Shown here: positions 32,780 through 44,453 of the stretch, in pieces
Position numbering within the stretch: the first letter of the stretch is position 1
Layout: each line of letters starts with the position of its first letter
Assembly: GCF_001667375.1 (NCBI RefSeq)
Contig: NZ_LZIN01000052.1
Location: 46,948-110,947, forward strand
Source of the DNA: Mycolicibacter sinensis
Lineage (GTDB): Bacteria > Actinomycetota > Actinomycetes > Mycobacteriales > Mycobacteriaceae
Length of the DNA: 64,000 nucleotides
Reading direction: 5' to 3'
Made by a program: the position numbers and the translations under genes
The notes under the pieces: generated by a model
The model's input: only the letters and a program-made list of their open reading frames with translations
The model's database searches: none
What the model was told of the DNA's origin: nothing

Positions 32780-33373
32780 TCAGCTGCGGTCGGTTTCGCC
32801 GAGATCGGCGAGCGCCGACCTGAGGTAGTCCACGCCGGTGACCACCGTCAGCACCACGGCGGCGGCCATCACCACCCAGGCCGTCACCAGCCAGGGACCG
32901 GTCAGCGGCAGAACGAGCAGCCCGATCCCGACCGCCTGCACCAGCGTCTTGAGTTTCCCGCCGCGACTGGCCGGGATCACGCCGCGATGCAGCACCGCGA
33001 ACCGCAGCACGGTGATCCCGATCTCGCGGACCAGCACCAGCACCGTCACCCACCACCACAGGTCGCCGAGCATCGACAGGCCGATCAACGCCGCACCGAT
33101 CAATGCCTTGTCGGCGATCGGATCGGCCAAGGTGCCGAAGTCGGTGACCATCCCGTAGTTGCGGGCCAGGGCACCGTCGAGCCGGTCGGTGACAATGGCC
33201 ACCACGAAGATCACGAAGGCTGCGATGCGGGTCTTGGCGTCATGGCCGTCTTCGGCGAACAGCGCCAGCAGAAAGACGGGGACCAACAGCATTCGCATGA
33301 CGGTCAACGCGTTGGCGAGATTGATCACGGGGACACGCGTCACCGCCGGACCGGTTTGAGGTTGCCCCGACAC
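32780..33373 (-). CDS. pgsA3: CDP-diacylglycerol-glycerol-3-phosphate 3-phosphatidyltransferase (197 aa)
   Basis: Integral membrane enzyme making phosphatidylglycerol phosphate from CDP-diacylglycerol and glycerol-3-phosphate. The CDP-alcohol phosphotransferase signature D-G-x2-A-R-x8-G-x3-D-x3-D is present as DGALARNYGMVTDFGTLADPIAD (about residues 64-86). About five membrane helices are visible. ATG 33373; the position next to argA and clgR matches Rv2746c. The stop lies 120 bases before the clgR start, a gap that holds the clgR promoter. Confidence 0.93.
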   Translation of the reverse strand: MSGQPQTGPAVTRVPVINLANALTVMRMLLVPVFLLALFAEDGHDAKTRIAAFVIFVVAIVTDRLDGALARNYGMVTDFGTLADPIADKALIGAALIGLSMLGDLWWWVTVLVLVREIGITVLRFAVLHRGVIPASRGGKLKTLVQAVGIGLLVLPLTGPWLVTAWVVMAAAVVLTVVTGVDYLRSALADLGETDRS

Positions 33374-33416
33374 GGCAGACAGAATATCCGTTACTCAGCC
33401 AGAAGTGAGAAACCGA

Positions 33417-33422
33417 TACTGT
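33417..33422 (+). promoter_or_regulatory. -10 element (TACTGT) of argA
   Basis: Hexamer with 6 bases to GTG 33429; leaderless spacing, and it decides the start of argA. Confidence 0.45.
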
Positions 33423-33428
33423 GCAGCT

Positions 33429-33953
33429 GTGCACCACGCGGGTGATCTACCGGTCCAGCGGCCCCTGATCCGGCGTGCGCGGGCATCCGACGTCCCGGCG
33501 ATCAAGAAGCTGGTGGATATCTACGCCGGCAAAATCCTGCTGGAGAAGAACCTGGTGACGCTGTACGAGGCGGTCCAGGAGTTCTGGGTGGCCGAGGACG
33601 CCGAGCAGGGCGTGGTGGGCTGCGGTGCTTTGCACGTGTTGTGGTCGGACCTCGGTGAAGTGCGCACCATCGCGGTGGATCCGGCCCAGACCGGTCGCGG
33701 TATCGGGTACGCGCTCGTCGACCGCCTTCTGCAGGTCGCCCGCGAGCTGCAGTTGCAGCGAGTGTTCGTGCTGACCTTCGAGACGGCGTTCTTCGCGCGC
33801 CACGGCTTCACCGAGATCGACGGCACCCCGGTCACCGCCGAGGTGTTCGAGGAGATGCAACGCTCCTACGACGTCGGTGTGGCCGAATTCCTCGACCTGA
33901 GCTACGTCAAGCCGAACACTTTGGGCAACACCCGGATGCTGCGGGTCCTTTAA
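33429..33953 (+). CDS. argA: N-acetylglutamate synthase (GNAT family), 174 aa
   Basis: First enzyme of arginine synthesis: acetyl-CoA plus glutamate to N-acetylglutamate. It is the short actinobacterial type, a single GNAT domain. The acetyl-CoA loop is VDPAQTGRGIGYALVDRLL; IYAGKILLEKNLVTLYEAVQEFWVAED and LSYVKPNTLGNTRMLRVL match Rv2747. GTG 33429 is chosen over 33405 because it gives exactly the M. tuberculosis length (174) and has a -10 hexamer at leaderless distance. It overlaps the convergent DUF421 gene by 4 bases. Confidence 0.93.
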   Translation: MHHAGDLPVQRPLIRRARASDVPAIKKLVDIYAGKILLEKNLVTLYEAVQEFWVAEDAEQGVVGCGALHVLWSDLGEVRTIAVDPAQTGRGIGYALVDRLLQVARELQLQRVFVLTFETAFFARHGFTEIDGTPVTAEVFEEMQRSYDVGVAEFLDLSYVKPNTLGNTRMLRVL

Positions 33954-34459
33954 TCCACGCTCACACCGGCGGCCCGGCGCGGCGCGCCGATCAGGAAGCT
34001 GAACTGCCCGTCGGATTCCATCCGGCCCTCGCGGACGACGACGAGGTCGGCAATCCCCTGTTTGCGGGCCTGCTCGCGGACCTGCGCCTCGGTGATCATC
34101 TCTTTGCGCATGTTCTCGTGCAGCAGCACACCGTCATGAATCACCAGCAGCGGCCCCGGACGCAGTACCCGGGCCACCCCGGGCCAGCGATGACCCATCC
34201 AGTTCAGCAGGTACGACCAGCCGATGATCACCCCGACCAGCAGGATGCCGTCGCTGACCGACCGGTAACCGCCGGCCATCCCGTTCTGCGCCGCATCGGC
34301 GATCAGCACCACAACGATCAGATCGGTGATGCCGTTGGTGCCCGCCTCACGTTTCAACACCACCCGCAGCAACGCGTAAATCGCTATGTAGATAACGGTT
34401 CCGCGGACGATGATCTCCGAAGGCGGTGTGTCGAAAGCGAAAAGCCGTGCCCAGTCCAC
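33950..34459 (-). CDS. DUF421 (YetF-like) membrane protein (169 aa)
   Basis: Three N-terminal membrane helices (about 18-36, 44-62, 68-86) contain GTVIYIAIYALLRVVLKREAGTNGITDLIVVVLIADAAQNGM. A cytoplasmic domain with PGPLLVIHDGVLLHENMRKEMITEAQVREQARKQGIADLVVVREG follows, the DUF421 signature. Function unknown in mycobacteria; in spore-formers relatives (SpoVA-type) act at membranes. Not part of the M. tuberculosis order at this place as I remember it. Confidence 0.8.
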   Translation of the reverse strand: MDWARLFAFDTPPSEIIVRGTVIYIAIYALLRVVLKREAGTNGITDLIVVVLIADAAQNGMAGGYRSVSDGILLVGVIIGWSYLLNWMGHRWPGVARVLRPGPLLVIHDGVLLHENMRKEMITEAQVREQARKQGIADLVVVREGRMESDGQFSFLIGAPRRAAGVSVD

Positions 34460-34499
34460 GTGGCGAGATTACGCCCCTGCCGGTTGCGGAAAAGCTCTG

Positions 34500-34540
34500 G
34501 TGTCTGGTCCGTGTCCGGTCCGTGTCCGGGGCGTGTCTGG
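34500..34540. repeat. Four GTGTC(T/C)GG direct repeats with 11-base period
   Basis: GTGTC begins at 34500, 34511, 34522 and 34533, each followed by TGG, CGG, CGG, TGG. The strict 11-base period (one helical turn) in the 178-base gap between divergent DUF421 and WS/DGAT-like genes suggests a cooperative operator on one DNA face. It could also be a simple tandem duplication. Confidence 0.6.
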
Positions 34541-34637
34541 CGAGGCCGGCGCCGCGAACCAGGGACTTCCGGCCCTGCCGCCGGCATCGCGCACACGAGA
34601 TAGTGGTACTGACAGTTGCACACACCCGGAGGCAGCC

Positions 34638-35993
34638 ATGACCGAGCACCTAAGGCCGCTGGACACGAGTTTGCTGCACGTGGAAGACGCCGACCGGCAC
34701 ACGCATCTGGGCATGGGCGCGCTGGCGGTTCTGGACGGGCCGATCCCCGATCACGAGTCGCTGATATCGACACTGGGCGAGCGGATCTCGGCCTGCCCCC
34801 GGTTCGCCCAGCGCTTGCGGCGCCGGGTCTTCGACCTGGGCGCGCCCGAGTGGGTGCACGACGGCAACTTCAGCCTGGCCCGCCATGTCTGCCGCGTCGC
34901 GGTTCCGAGCCCCGGCAGCGACGACGAGTTGTTCGCCGTCGTGGCCGAATTGATGTCCTGGCGGCTGGACCGGGACCGGCCGCTGTGGGAGATCTGGGCG
35001 ATCGAGGGCCTGTCCGGCGGCCGCTGGGCGCTGCTGGTCAAAGTTCACCCGTGCGTCGCCGACGCGGTCGCCACCGTCCACATCCTGGCCGGACTGTCCG
35101 ATGAGGGGGTGGCGCACGGCAGCCGGCCCGGCGCAGCGAATTCCGCCGAGAGCGCCGGACCGCGCACCGGATGGCACGGCGCGCTGTCGACCGCGGCCTC
35201 GATCGCCGTCGACGCGATGATGGGCGTCGCGCAGGCCGAGCAAATGCTGCGCGGCGCTGCGGAAGTGGCGACCGGGCTGCTGCGGCCGGTCGGCCCGCTC
35301 AACGGCCCGCTGACGAGCCGGCGGCGCTACACCGCGGCTCGGGTCCGCGCCGCCGAGGTAGACCAGATCTGCCGCACCTTCGATGTGACCGTCGACGAGG
35401 TGGCACTGGCGGCGATCACCGAGAGTTACCGCAACATCTTGATCCGCCGCGGCCGGCGCCCGCAGCCCGGTTCGCTGCGGACCCTGGTGCCGACTCGGCA
35501 GGCGGTGCTGCTGCCCCGGCTGCCGGTCGACGAGGACAACCCGGTGGTCCGGTTACGGCTAGTGCATGCCCGGCTGGCCGAGGCCACCGTCGCCGCCGAG
35601 CGCAGCAACTTGATGCGAGCGGCGGCGCGCGCGGTCCCGGCCCCGATGACCGCGTGGGCGACCAACCTGGTGTCCCGGTTGCCGCAACGCAGCGTGGTGG
35701 CGCTGGCGGCCCCGGTCGCCGGCCCGGAGCTGCCGCTGCAGATCATGGGACGCACCGTGTCCGCGGTCTTTCCGATCCCGCCGATTGCGCTGCAGTTGCG
35801 CACCGGCGCGGCGATTCTGCGGTACGCCGATGAGCTGTTCTTCGGCATCCTGGCCGACTACGACGCCGTCGCCGACGCCGACGAACTCGCGCGCGGCATC
35901 GAAGCCGCGGTGAGGCGCCTACTGGTTCGCAGCAAGCGGCCCAGGCGGTCGGGCCGGGACCGGCACGGGTTGGCGCTGGTGGTCAACGTCTAA
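34638..35993 (+). CDS. WS/DGAT (wax ester synthase/acyl-CoA:diacylglycerol acyltransferase)-like protein with altered active site (451 aa)
   Basis: Family features are [30 protein letters not shown] at the N-terminus, [31 protein letters not shown] and the C-terminal [23 protein letters not shown]. The catalytic HHxxxDG motif, however, reads HPCVADA (about residues 137-143). The second His, the general base, is Pro and the Gly is Ala, so acyltransfer by the usual mechanism is unlikely. GGAGG lies 6 bases before ATG 34638. The 3' end overlaps ftsK by 4 bases. It lies between argA and ftsK, not where a WS/DGAT gene is known in M. tuberculosis. Confidence 0.82.
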   Translation: MTEHLRPLDTSLLHVEDADRHTHLGMGALAVLDGPIPDHESLISTLGERISACPRFAQRLRRRVFDLGAPEWVHDGNFSLARHVCRVAVPSPGSDDELFAVVAELMSWRLDRDRPLWEIWAIEGLSGGRWALLVKVHPCVADAVATVHILAGLSDEGVAHGSRPGAANSAESAGPRTGWHGALSTAASIAVDAMMGVAQAEQMLRGAAEVATGLLRPVGPLNGPLTSRRRYTAARVRAAEVDQICRTFDVTVDEVALAAITESYRNILIRRGRRPQPGSLRTLVPTRQAVLLPRLPVDEDNPVVRLRLVHARLAEATVAAERSNLMRAAARAVPAPMTAWATNLVSRLPQRSVVALAAPVAGPELPLQIMGRTVSAVFPIPPIALQLRTGAAILRYADELFFGILADYDAVADADELARGIEAAVRRLLVRSKRPRRSGRDRHGLALVVNV

Positions 35994-38491
35994 TCGTCGG
36001 CGTCATCGGCGTCGTCGTCTAATTCGCCGCCGCCGCGGATGGCCATCAGGGTCGCGGCCAGCTCGTCGGGTTTGACCAGCACCTGGCGGGCCTTGGAGCC
36101 CTCGGACGGGCCGACAATGCTGCGGGTCTCCATCAGGTCCATCAGCCGGCCCGCCTTGGCGAAGCCGACCCGCAGCTTGCGCTGCAGCATCGAGGTGGAG
36201 CCGAACTGGCTGGACACCACCAGCTCGACGGCCTGCAGGAAGACGTCCATGTCGTCGCCGATGTCGGGGTCGACGTCGGTGCGCTCCCCCGTCGACTTGG
36301 CGGTGGTGACGCCCTCGGTGTACTCCGGCTCGGCCTGGTCCTTGGCCGCGGTGACGACGGCGTGGATCTCCTCGTCGGTGATGAACGCGCCCTGCAGCCG
36401 GACCGGCTTGTTGGCGCCCATCGGCAAAAACAGTCCGTCGCCCATTCCGATCAGCTTCTCCGCGCCGGCCTGGTCGAGGATGACCCGCGAGTCGGTCAGC
36501 GACGAGGTGGCGAACGCCAGCCGGGACGGCACGTTGGTCTTGATCAGGCCGGTGACGACGTCCACCGACGGCCGCTGGGTGGCCAGCACCAGGTGAATGC
36601 CGGCGGCGCGGGCCTTCTGCGTGATCCGCACGATGGCGTCCTCGACGTCGCGTGGCGCGGTCATCATCAGGTCGGCGAGCTCGTCGACGATCGCGAGGAT
36701 GTAGGGGTAGGGCCGGTAGACCCGTTCGCTGCCCAGCGGAGTAGTGATCTCCCCGGAGCGCACCTTCTCGTTGAAGACGTCGATGTGGCGCACCCGGGAT
36801 GCCTGCATGTCCTGGTAGCGCTGCTCCATCTCCTCGACCAGCCAGGCCAGCGCGGCCGCCGCCTTCTTCGGCGAGGTGATGATCGGGGTGATCAGGTGCG
36901 GAATGCCTTCATACGGCGTGAGTTCCACCATCTTCGGGTCGATCAGGATCATCCTGACCTCTTCGGGGGTGGCCCGCGCCAACAGCGACACCAGCATCGA
37001 GTTGACGAAGCTGGACTTGCCCGAGCCGGTGGAGCCGGCCACCAGTAGGTGCGGCATCTTGGCCAGGTTGGCGCTGATGAAATCGCCCTCGATGTCCTTG
37101 CCCAGGCCGATCACCAGCGGGTGGTGGTCGCGGCGGGTGGACGGCGCGGTCAGCACGTCGGCCAGCCGCACCATCTCCCGGTCGGTATTGGGCACCTCGA
37201 TGCCGACCGCGGACTTACCCGGGATCGGTGCGAGCATCCGCACGCTTTCGGTGGCCACCGCGTAGGCGATGTTGCGCTGCAGGGCGGTGATCTTCTCGAC
37301 CTTGACCCCGGGCCCCAGCTCCACCTCGTAGCGGGTGACGGTGGGGCCGCGGGTGCAGCCGGTGACCGCGGCGTCGACCTTGAACTGCTCGAGCACCGAC
37401 GTGATCGCGTCGGTCATCGCCTCGTTGGCGGCGGTGCGGGTCTTCGGCGGATCGCCGGCGATCAACAGGCTCAGCGGCGGCAGCGTGTAGGGCCCCTCCA
37501 CCACCCGGTCCAGCACGACGGTGGTGTCGGTCGGTTTGGCCGTCTTGGGCTTGGGCTTACGGCGGGCGGGCTTGGGTACATCGGCGGGCGCTACGTCCGT
37601 TTCGGAGAGCGGGTAGTTGTCCAGCGGGGTGCGCGACTGCCAGTCCGGGGCGTCGTCGGCGAGCGCCCCATCGTCATCCTCGGCGACGGCGGCGTCGTCG
37701 TTATCGTAGCCGTCGTCATAATCATCTTCGTCGTAGTAGTCGTCGTCGGAATACCCGCGCGCGGTGAACAGATCGCGCAACGCCTCGGGCGCCTCGCGCA
37801 GGGTGGTGCCGGTCAACAACAGCACCCCGAACAGCACGGCGATGCACAGCAGCGGCGCGGCGATGAAGGCGGTCAGCCCGTCGGCCAGCGGCCCGCCGAT
37901 GGCGAATCCGACGAAACCGGCGCCGTGCAGCCGGCCTTCCGGGGTCGGCGGGGAGCCGGACCACAGATGCCACAGGCCCAGGATCGGCAGGGCCACCATC
38001 GCCGAACCGAGGATCAGCCGGGGCCGGTTCTCCGGGTCGGGTTCGGTGCGCATCAACAGCACGGCGCCGACGCCGGCGAGCACCGGAAGCAACACCACCG
38101 CCCCGCCGACCACGACGCGCAGCCCGGTGTCGATCCAGGCCCCGACCGGCCGTGCGGCGTCCAGCCAGCAACTGGCGGCGGTCACCACGGCCAGGCCCAA
38201 CAGGGCCAGGGCAATGCCGTCCCGGCGATGGCCCGGGTCGATGTCGTGGGCGCGGCCGACGGATCGCGCAGTGCCGCCGGCCGCCTTGGCGACCATCAGC
38301 CAGCCCGCCCGGGCGGCCCGGCCGCAGGCCAGCCCGGCCCCGGCCAGTCCCGAGCGTTGCCGACGCGGTGCCGGTTTGCGACGCGCGGCCGCAGCGCGGG
38401 CCGGCCGGGAGTTGGCCCGCGAACCAGCCTTTGACCTGCTAGTTCGCGTTCCCGATCGAGCTCCGGTCCCACTAGCCGTCTTACTAGCCAT
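35990..38491 (-). CDS. ftsK: DNA translocase FtsK (833 aa)
   Basis: Septal DNA pump that clears and aligns chromosome termini at division. The basic Ala/Arg-rich N-terminus is followed by about four membrane helices (about 90-240), an acidic Asp/Glu/Tyr linker ([18 protein letters not shown]), the motor with [17 protein letters not shown] (Walker A) and [16 protein letters not shown] (Walker B), and a C-terminal gamma winged helix ([49 protein letters not shown]). ATG 38491 is chosen because TAGGCT lies 7 bases upstream; the frame is open to 38545. Confidence 0.97.
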   Translation of the reverse strand: MASKTASGTGARSGTRTSRSKAGSRANSRPARAAAARRKPAPRRQRSGLAGAGLACGRAARAGWLMVAKAAGGTARSVGRAHDIDPGHRRDGIALALLGLAVVTAASCWLDAARPVGAWIDTGLRVVVGGAVVLLPVLAGVGAVLLMRTEPDPENRPRLILGSAMVALPILGLWHLWSGSPPTPEGRLHGAGFVGFAIGGPLADGLTAFIAAPLLCIAVLFGVLLLTGTTLREAPEALRDLFTARGYSDDDYYDEDDYDDGYDNDDAAVAEDDDGALADDAPDWQSRTPLDNYPLSETDVAPADVPKPARRKPKPKTAKPTDTTVVLDRVVEGPYTLPPLSLLIAGDPPKTRTAANEAMTDAITSVLEQFKVDAAVTGCTRGPTVTRYEVELGPGVKVEKITALQRNIAYAVATESVRMLAPIPGKSAVGIEVPNTDREMVRLADVLTAPSTRRDHHPLVIGLGKDIEGDFISANLAKMPHLLVAGSTGSGKSSFVNSMLVSLLARATPEEVRMILIDPKMVELTPYEGIPHLITPIITSPKKAAAALAWLVEEMEQRYQDMQASRVRHIDVFNEKVRSGEITTPLGSERVYRPYPYILAIVDELADLMMTAPRDVEDAIVRITQKARAAGIHLVLATQRPSVDVVTGLIKTNVPSRLAFATSSLTDSRVILDQAGAEKLIGMGDGLFLPMGANKPVRLQGAFITDEEIHAVVTAAKDQAEPEYTEGVTTAKSTGERTDVDPDIGDDMDVFLQAVELVVSSQFGSTSMLQRKLRVGFAKAGRLMDLMETRSIVGPSEGSKARQVLVKPDELAATLMAIRGGGELDDDADDADD

Positions 38492-38498
38492 AGCCGCA

Positions 38499-38504
38499 AG
38501 CCTA
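38499..38504 (-). promoter_or_regulatory. -10 element (TAGGCT) of ftsK
   Basis: Hexamer with 7 bases to ATG 38491; leaderless spacing, and it decides the start. Confidence 0.45.
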
Positions 38505-38643
38505 ACCGCAATACCCTCATTCGCACCATCTGCCACACTGGTCACGAGCGAGGCCGCGCGCCGCGGTCACCCGCGTGGCAGCAATCACACGGCGCCTGCG
38601 TACGGTGACAGGGCCACACATAAGCCTGTCTAAGGAGACCTTC

Positions 38644-38961
38644 ATGCCGGTAATCGTCGTCGCCACCTTCCCCATGAAGCCGGAGTCGATGGACATCGCC
38701 CGGGAGATCTGCACGAAAGCAGCCGGGCCGGTGCACGAGGAGCCGGGTTGCCAGCTGTACTCGGTGCACGAGGGCGACGGCTCGTTCGTGTTCATCGAGC
38801 AGTGGGCGGACGCCGAGGCATTGCAGACGCACTCGGCCGCGCCGGCGGTCGCCGAGATGTTCGGCAACCTCAAGGAGCACCTGGCCGGGGCGCCCGACAT
38901 CAAGATGCTGCAGCCGCTGCCGGCCGGCGACCCGGCCAAGGGCCAGCTCCGGGGCCAGTGA
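38644..38961 (+). CDS. Antibiotic biosynthesis monooxygenase (ABM) domain protein, Rv2749-like (105 aa)
   Basis: Dimeric ferredoxin-like fold. [61 protein letters not shown] covers the whole ABM pattern. ATG 38644 has AAGGAG 7 bases upstream. The stop overlaps the SDR start (TGATG), so the two work as a pair. Substrate unknown; such proteins are heme- or cofactor-free oxygenases or simply stabilise partners. Confidence 0.88.
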   Translation: MPVIVVATFPMKPESMDIAREICTKAAGPVHEEPGCQLYSVHEGDGSFVFIEQWADAEALQTHSAAPAVAEMFGNLKEHLAGAPDIKMLQPLPAGDPAKGQLRGQ

Positions 38962-39770
38962 TGGGAGCCCTGGACGGCAAAGTCGCGTTCATCACCGGCG
39001 CCGCCCGCGGCCAGGGCCGGGCCCACGCGCTGCGGTTGGCCGGCGAAGGCGCCGACATCATCGCGGTCGACCTGTGCCAACAGATCTCCAGCGTGCCGTA
39101 TCCGCTGGCCACCGCCGACGATCTGGCGGAGACGGTCAAACTGGTCGAAGAGACCGGTGCGCGCATCGTGGCGAGGGAAGCCGACGTCCGGGATCGCGCC
39201 GCGCTGGGCACCGCCCTGCAGGCCGGCCTCGACGAACTCGGGCGGCTCGATTTCGTGATCGCCAACGCCGGAATTGCGCCGATGGCCGGCGAGGACGCCT
39301 GGCAGGACGTGATCGACGTCAATCTCACCGGTATCTACCACACCGTCGATGTGGCGATGAAGCCGATGATCGCCCACGGTGACGGCGGGTCGATCGTGCT
39401 GGTCAGCTCGGTGGCCGGGCTGGTCGGTCTGGCCGCTCCTGCGGCGGGATCCCTGGGTTACGCCGCCGCCAAGCACGGCATCGTCGGACTGATGCGGGTG
39501 TACGCCAACTTACTTGCGCCACACAGCATTCGGGTCAACTCCCTGCACCCCGCCGGTGTGCAGACCCCCATGATCGACAACGAGTTCACCCGGAAGTGGC
39601 TGGAGGGCATCGACACCCAGGGCGGACCGGACATGGGCAACGCGTTGCCGGTGCAGGTACTGCAGCCGGAGGACGTCGCCAACGCCGCATTCTGGCTGGT
39701 GTCCGATGCGGCCCGCTACATCACCGGCGTGACGCTGCCGGTGGACGCCGGCTACGTCAACAAGAGGTAG
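38961..39770 (+). CDS. Mycofactocin-coupled type SDR, Rv2750-like (269 aa)
   Basis: NAD-binding oxidoreductase. [28 protein letters not shown] is the Rossmann signature. The insertion [32 protein letters not shown] is typical of carveol-dehydrogenase-like SDRs that keep NAD bound and need mycofactocin for turnover. The catalytic set is NAG, VSSVAG Ser and YAAAKHG. Translationally coupled to the ABM gene. Substrate probably an alcohol or terpenoid, by family. Confidence 0.9.
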   Translation: MGALDGKVAFITGAARGQGRAHALRLAGEGADIIAVDLCQQISSVPYPLATADDLAETVKLVEETGARIVAREADVRDRAALGTALQAGLDELGRLDFVIANAGIAPMAGEDAWQDVIDVNLTGIYHTVDVAMKPMIAHGDGGSIVLVSSVAGLVGLAAPAAGSLGYAAAKHGIVGLMRVYANLLAPHSIRVNSLHPAGVQTPMIDNEFTRKWLEGIDTQGGPDMGNALPVQVLQPEDVANAAFWLVSDAARYITGVTLPVDAGYVNKR

Positions 39771-39771
39771 C

Positions 39772-41448
39772 TCAGATCTCGATGACGGTCGGCACGATCA
39801 TCGGCTGCCGCCGGTAGACCTCCCCGACCCACTTGCCCACCGTGCGGCGCACCGCTTGGGCGATCCGGGCCGGGTCGGTAACCCGCTCGGCAGCAAGGGA
39901 TTCCAACTCCGCCTCGACCTTGCGGGCCGCCGACTCCAACGCCTTGGGGTCTTCGGAGAAGCCTCGCGAATGCAGATGCGGCGGCGCCACGGCCTTGCCC
40001 GTGCCGCGGCGCACCACCACGGTGATCGCGACGAAACCCGACGACAGGATCAGCCGCTCCCCCAGCGTCGCGTCGCCGACGTCGCCGTCGACCAACCCGT
40101 CGACGAACACCTTGCCGACCGGGACCGCGCCGGCGATGCTCGCCTGCCCGCCGACCAGGTCGACGCTGACGCCGTTCTCGGCCAACAGGATCGACTCGCG
40201 CGGCACCCCGGTGCGCTCGGCCAGCGCGGCGTTGGCGCGCAGCATCCGCCAGGTGCCATGCACCGGCATCACGTTGCGGGGCCGTATCCCGTTGTAGAGG
40301 AACAGCAGTTCGCCGGCGTAGGCGTGCCCGGAGACGTGGACCCGCGCCGCGGCGTTGGTGATCACCCGGGCACCGATCTTGGCCAGCGCGTCCATCACGC
40401 CGTAGACCGCCTCTTCATTACCCGGAATCAGCGACGACGACAGCACCACCAGATCGCCTGCGGTCAGCGTGATGGACCGGTGCTCGCCCCGCGACATCCG
40501 CGACAGCGCCGACAGCGGCTCGCCCTGGGTCCCGGTGGTGACCAGCACCACCTTCTCCGGGGGCATCAACTCGGCAGCCCCAATATCGACCAGATCGGAG
40601 TCTTCCACCCGCAAAAAGCCCAGATCCTTGGCGATGCCCATGTTGCGGACCATCGACCGGCCGACGAACGACACCCGGCGGCCCAGCGCGACCGCGGCAT
40701 CGACGATCTGTTGCACCCGGTCCACATTCGAGGCGAAGCACGCCACGATCACCCGGCCCTCGGCGCCGCGGATCAGCCGGTGCAGGGTGGGACCGACCTC
40801 GCTCTCGCTCGGCCCGACGCCGGGTATCTCGGCGTTGGTCGAGTCGCACAGGAACAGGTCCACGCCCTTGTCGCCCAGCCGCGACATACCGGGCAGGTCG
40901 GTGGGGCGCCCGTCCGGCGGCAGCTGGTCGAGCTTGATGTCGCCGGTGTGCAGCACCGTGCCGGCGCCGGTGTGCACCGCGATCGCCAGCGCATCCGGGA
41001 TGGAGTGGTTCACCGCGAAGTATTCGCACTCGAATACCCCGTGGGTGCTGCGCTGCCCCTCGGCGACCTGGACGAACACCGGCTTGATGCGGTGTTCGCG
41101 GCACTTGGCGGCGACCAGCGCGCAGGTGAACTTCGATCCGACCACCGGGATGTCGGCCCGCAGTTTGAGCAGGAACGGAATTGCCCCGATGTGGTCCTCG
41201 TGGGCGTGCGTGAGCACCAGTGCCTCGACGTCGTCGAGCCGGTCGACGATGTGCCGGATGTCGGGCAGGATCAGGTCGACGCCGGGCTCGTCGTGGCCCG
41301 GGAACAGCACGCCGCAGTCGATGATCAGCAACCGGCCGAGGTGCTCGAACACGGTCATGTTGCGGCCGATTTCGCTGATGCCGCCGAGCGCCGTGACGCG
41401 CAGACCACCGGCGGTCAGCGGGCCCGGCGGCTTGAGGTCCTCATTCAC
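39772..41448 (-). CDS. rnj: Ribonuclease J (558 aa)
   Basis: 5'-exo/endoribonuclease of the beta-CASP metallo-beta-lactamase family, used in RNA decay and rRNA maturation. LTHAHEDHIGAIPFLL is the zinc motif. GTVLHTGDIKLDQ, LCDSTNAEIPG, VACFASNVDRVQQIVDAA, VHVSGHAYAGELLFLYNGIRPRNVMPVHG and the C-terminal domain follow the RNase J order. Starts at GTG 41448, 6 bases after the dapA stop, the usual dapA-rnj operon of mycobacteria (Rv2753c-Rv2752c). Convergent with the SDR gene, one base apart. Confidence 0.97.
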   Translation of the reverse strand: MNEDLKPPGPLTAGGLRVTALGGISEIGRNMTVFEHLGRLLIIDCGVLFPGHDEPGVDLILPDIRHIVDRLDDVEALVLTHAHEDHIGAIPFLLKLRADIPVVGSKFTCALVAAKCREHRIKPVFVQVAEGQRSTHGVFECEYFAVNHSIPDALAIAVHTGAGTVLHTGDIKLDQLPPDGRPTDLPGMSRLGDKGVDLFLCDSTNAEIPGVGPSESEVGPTLHRLIRGAEGRVIVACFASNVDRVQQIVDAAVALGRRVSFVGRSMVRNMGIAKDLGFLRVEDSDLVDIGAAELMPPEKVVLVTTGTQGEPLSALSRMSRGEHRSITLTAGDLVVLSSSLIPGNEEAVYGVMDALAKIGARVITNAAARVHVSGHAYAGELLFLYNGIRPRNVMPVHGTWRMLRANAALAERTGVPRESILLAENGVSVDLVGGQASIAGAVPVGKVFVDGLVDGDVGDATLGERLILSSGFVAITVVVRRGTGKAVAPPHLHSRGFSEDPKALESAARKVEAELESLAAERVTDPARIAQAVRRTVGKWVGEVYRRQPMIVPTVIEI

Positions 41449-41454
41449 CCGTGC

Positions 41455-43152
<1,698 letters not shown>

Positions 43153-43173
43153 TTAAGGCGTGCGGGCCCGGGG

Positions 43174-43902
43174 TCAGCCCTTCGGCACTTTCGCGGCGAT
43201 TTTCCGGGCGATGACGACCGCGGAGTCCTTCGGGTCGGTGCTGCAGGTGTTGACGTCGACGATGACGTTGTTGGCCACGGCCAGCGCCCGCCCGCAGGCC
43301 TGCCACGCCGATTCGCCGGCGTTCTGCTGGGTCGCGACGGTGCTCAGCACGCCCTCGGCGTTCGAGATTCGCCCGGCGCTCCACTCCGAACCGCTCTGGG
43401 TGTGGGTGTACTCGTGGCATTGTGGCCACTGCTTGGCGGAGGCCTCGAAAAACGCCATGGCCTGCTTGGCGGTCGGGAACAGCACCACCGCCTGGTCGAC
43501 AAAATGGGCGTTGTCTTCGCCGTCGCTGACACTCTGCTCACGCACCGCGCTGAAACCGCTGCCCGCGTACACCTGTTCCTGCGCGACTCCGTCGACGGCC
43601 AGGCACTCCCGCGGCTCCATCGTGGTGCTGTCGTCGGGCAGTACATCGTGCGGAGCGTGTGCCTTCATCTCGGTGACGCCCATGACCGGGCTGATCTCGT
43701 CGGGATTGAGCAACAGTGCCCGCAGGCCTTCTTCGGCCACCGGTGCGACGGTGACGGTCGTGGTGGTCGTGGTCGGCGCGCTGGCGGCGGGCTTGGCCGC
43801 ACCTCCGCTACTGCCGCAGCCGGCGACCAGAATGCAACCGACAACACCGAAAACCAATGACACCGAACCCCGCACGCGATCACATCCCGTGTTTCCGACC
43901 AT
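43174..43902 (-). CDS. Lipoprotein with PknH-type sensor domain (about 242 aa)
   Basis: Exported lipoprotein. A hydrophobic stretch [17 protein letters not shown] ends in a lipobox (LVAGC); a Thr-rich spacer ([10 protein letters not shown]) follows. The folded part ([14 protein letters not shown]...[29 protein letters not shown]...[28 protein letters not shown]...[32 protein letters not shown]) matches the extracellular domain of PknH and related Lpp proteins, with its paired Cys. ATG 43902 is chosen; GTG 43932 and GTG 43875 are alternatives, all giving a lipoprotein signal. It occupies the thyX-dfrA interval, which in M. tuberculosis holds restriction-modification and VapBC genes. Confidence 0.8.
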   Translation of the reverse strand: MVGNTGCDRVRGSVSLVFGVVGCILVAGCGSSGGAAKPAASAPTTTTTTVTVAPVAEEGLRALLLNPDEISPVMGVTEMKAHAPHDVLPDDSTTMEPRECLAVDGVAQEQVYAGSGFSAVREQSVSDGEDNAHFVDQAVVLFPTAKQAMAFFEASAKQWPQCHEYTHTQSGSEWSAGRISNAEGVLSTVATQQNAGESAWQACGRALAVANNVIVDVNTCSTDPKDSAVVIARKIAAKVPKG

Positions 43903-44132
43903 TGGGATCCGCACGCCAGTTGAGGGCGTCACCGATCAGTTAACGGCCAGGTTAGCGAAATCCGGTGCCGGGGCGCACTACCCGAGGCGAGGCGATCCGG
44001 CGGCGCGCAAGTTTACGTCGTAAGTCCGGCGGGTATTCGGGCGTATCGGCGGCCACCGGGCCGCCTGCTGGGTGGACGGCCAGCACTGCGACAGCGTCCG
44101 CTCAGGCTTTACCGAGAGGAGAGGCGCACCAC

Positions 44133-44369
44133 ATGAGTGACAAGGACAGTGGACCCGAAGCCGGCATCAAGGGCGTCGTCGAAGACGTCAAGGGCAAGGT
44201 GAAAGAGGCTGCCGGGACGGTGACCGGTGACGACTCGCTCAAGCGGGAAGGCCAAGCGCAGCAGGACAAGGCCGAGGCTCAACGTGAGGTCGCGACCAAA
44301 GAGGCCGAGGCCGAGAAGGCTCGGGCCAAGGCCGAAGCCGAAGAGGCGCGCCAGCGTGCCGAGCAGTAA
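44133..44369 (+). CDS. CsbD-like stress protein (78 aa)
   Basis: Small hydrophilic protein; GIKGVVEDVKGKVKEAAGTVTGDDSLKREGQAQQDKAEAQ is the CsbD pattern, followed by a highly charged Lys/Ala/Glu helix that would form a coiled coil. A GAGGAGAGG ribosome-binding site precedes the ATG. In other bacteria CsbD proteins are general-stress genes of unknown mechanism. The DoxX gene follows 84 bases later on the same strand. Confidence 0.85.
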   Translation: MSDKDSGPEAGIKGVVEDVKGKVKEAAGTVTGDDSLKREGQAQQDKAEAQREVATKEAEAEKARAKAEAEEARQRAEQ

Positions 44370-44453
44370 TCCCACCGGCGATGCGGCGCCGGCGAGTTTC
44401 GACTCGCCGGCGTCGCAGCAAAGGCGCCGGAACTGCGTTCCCCAGGAGGCCCT

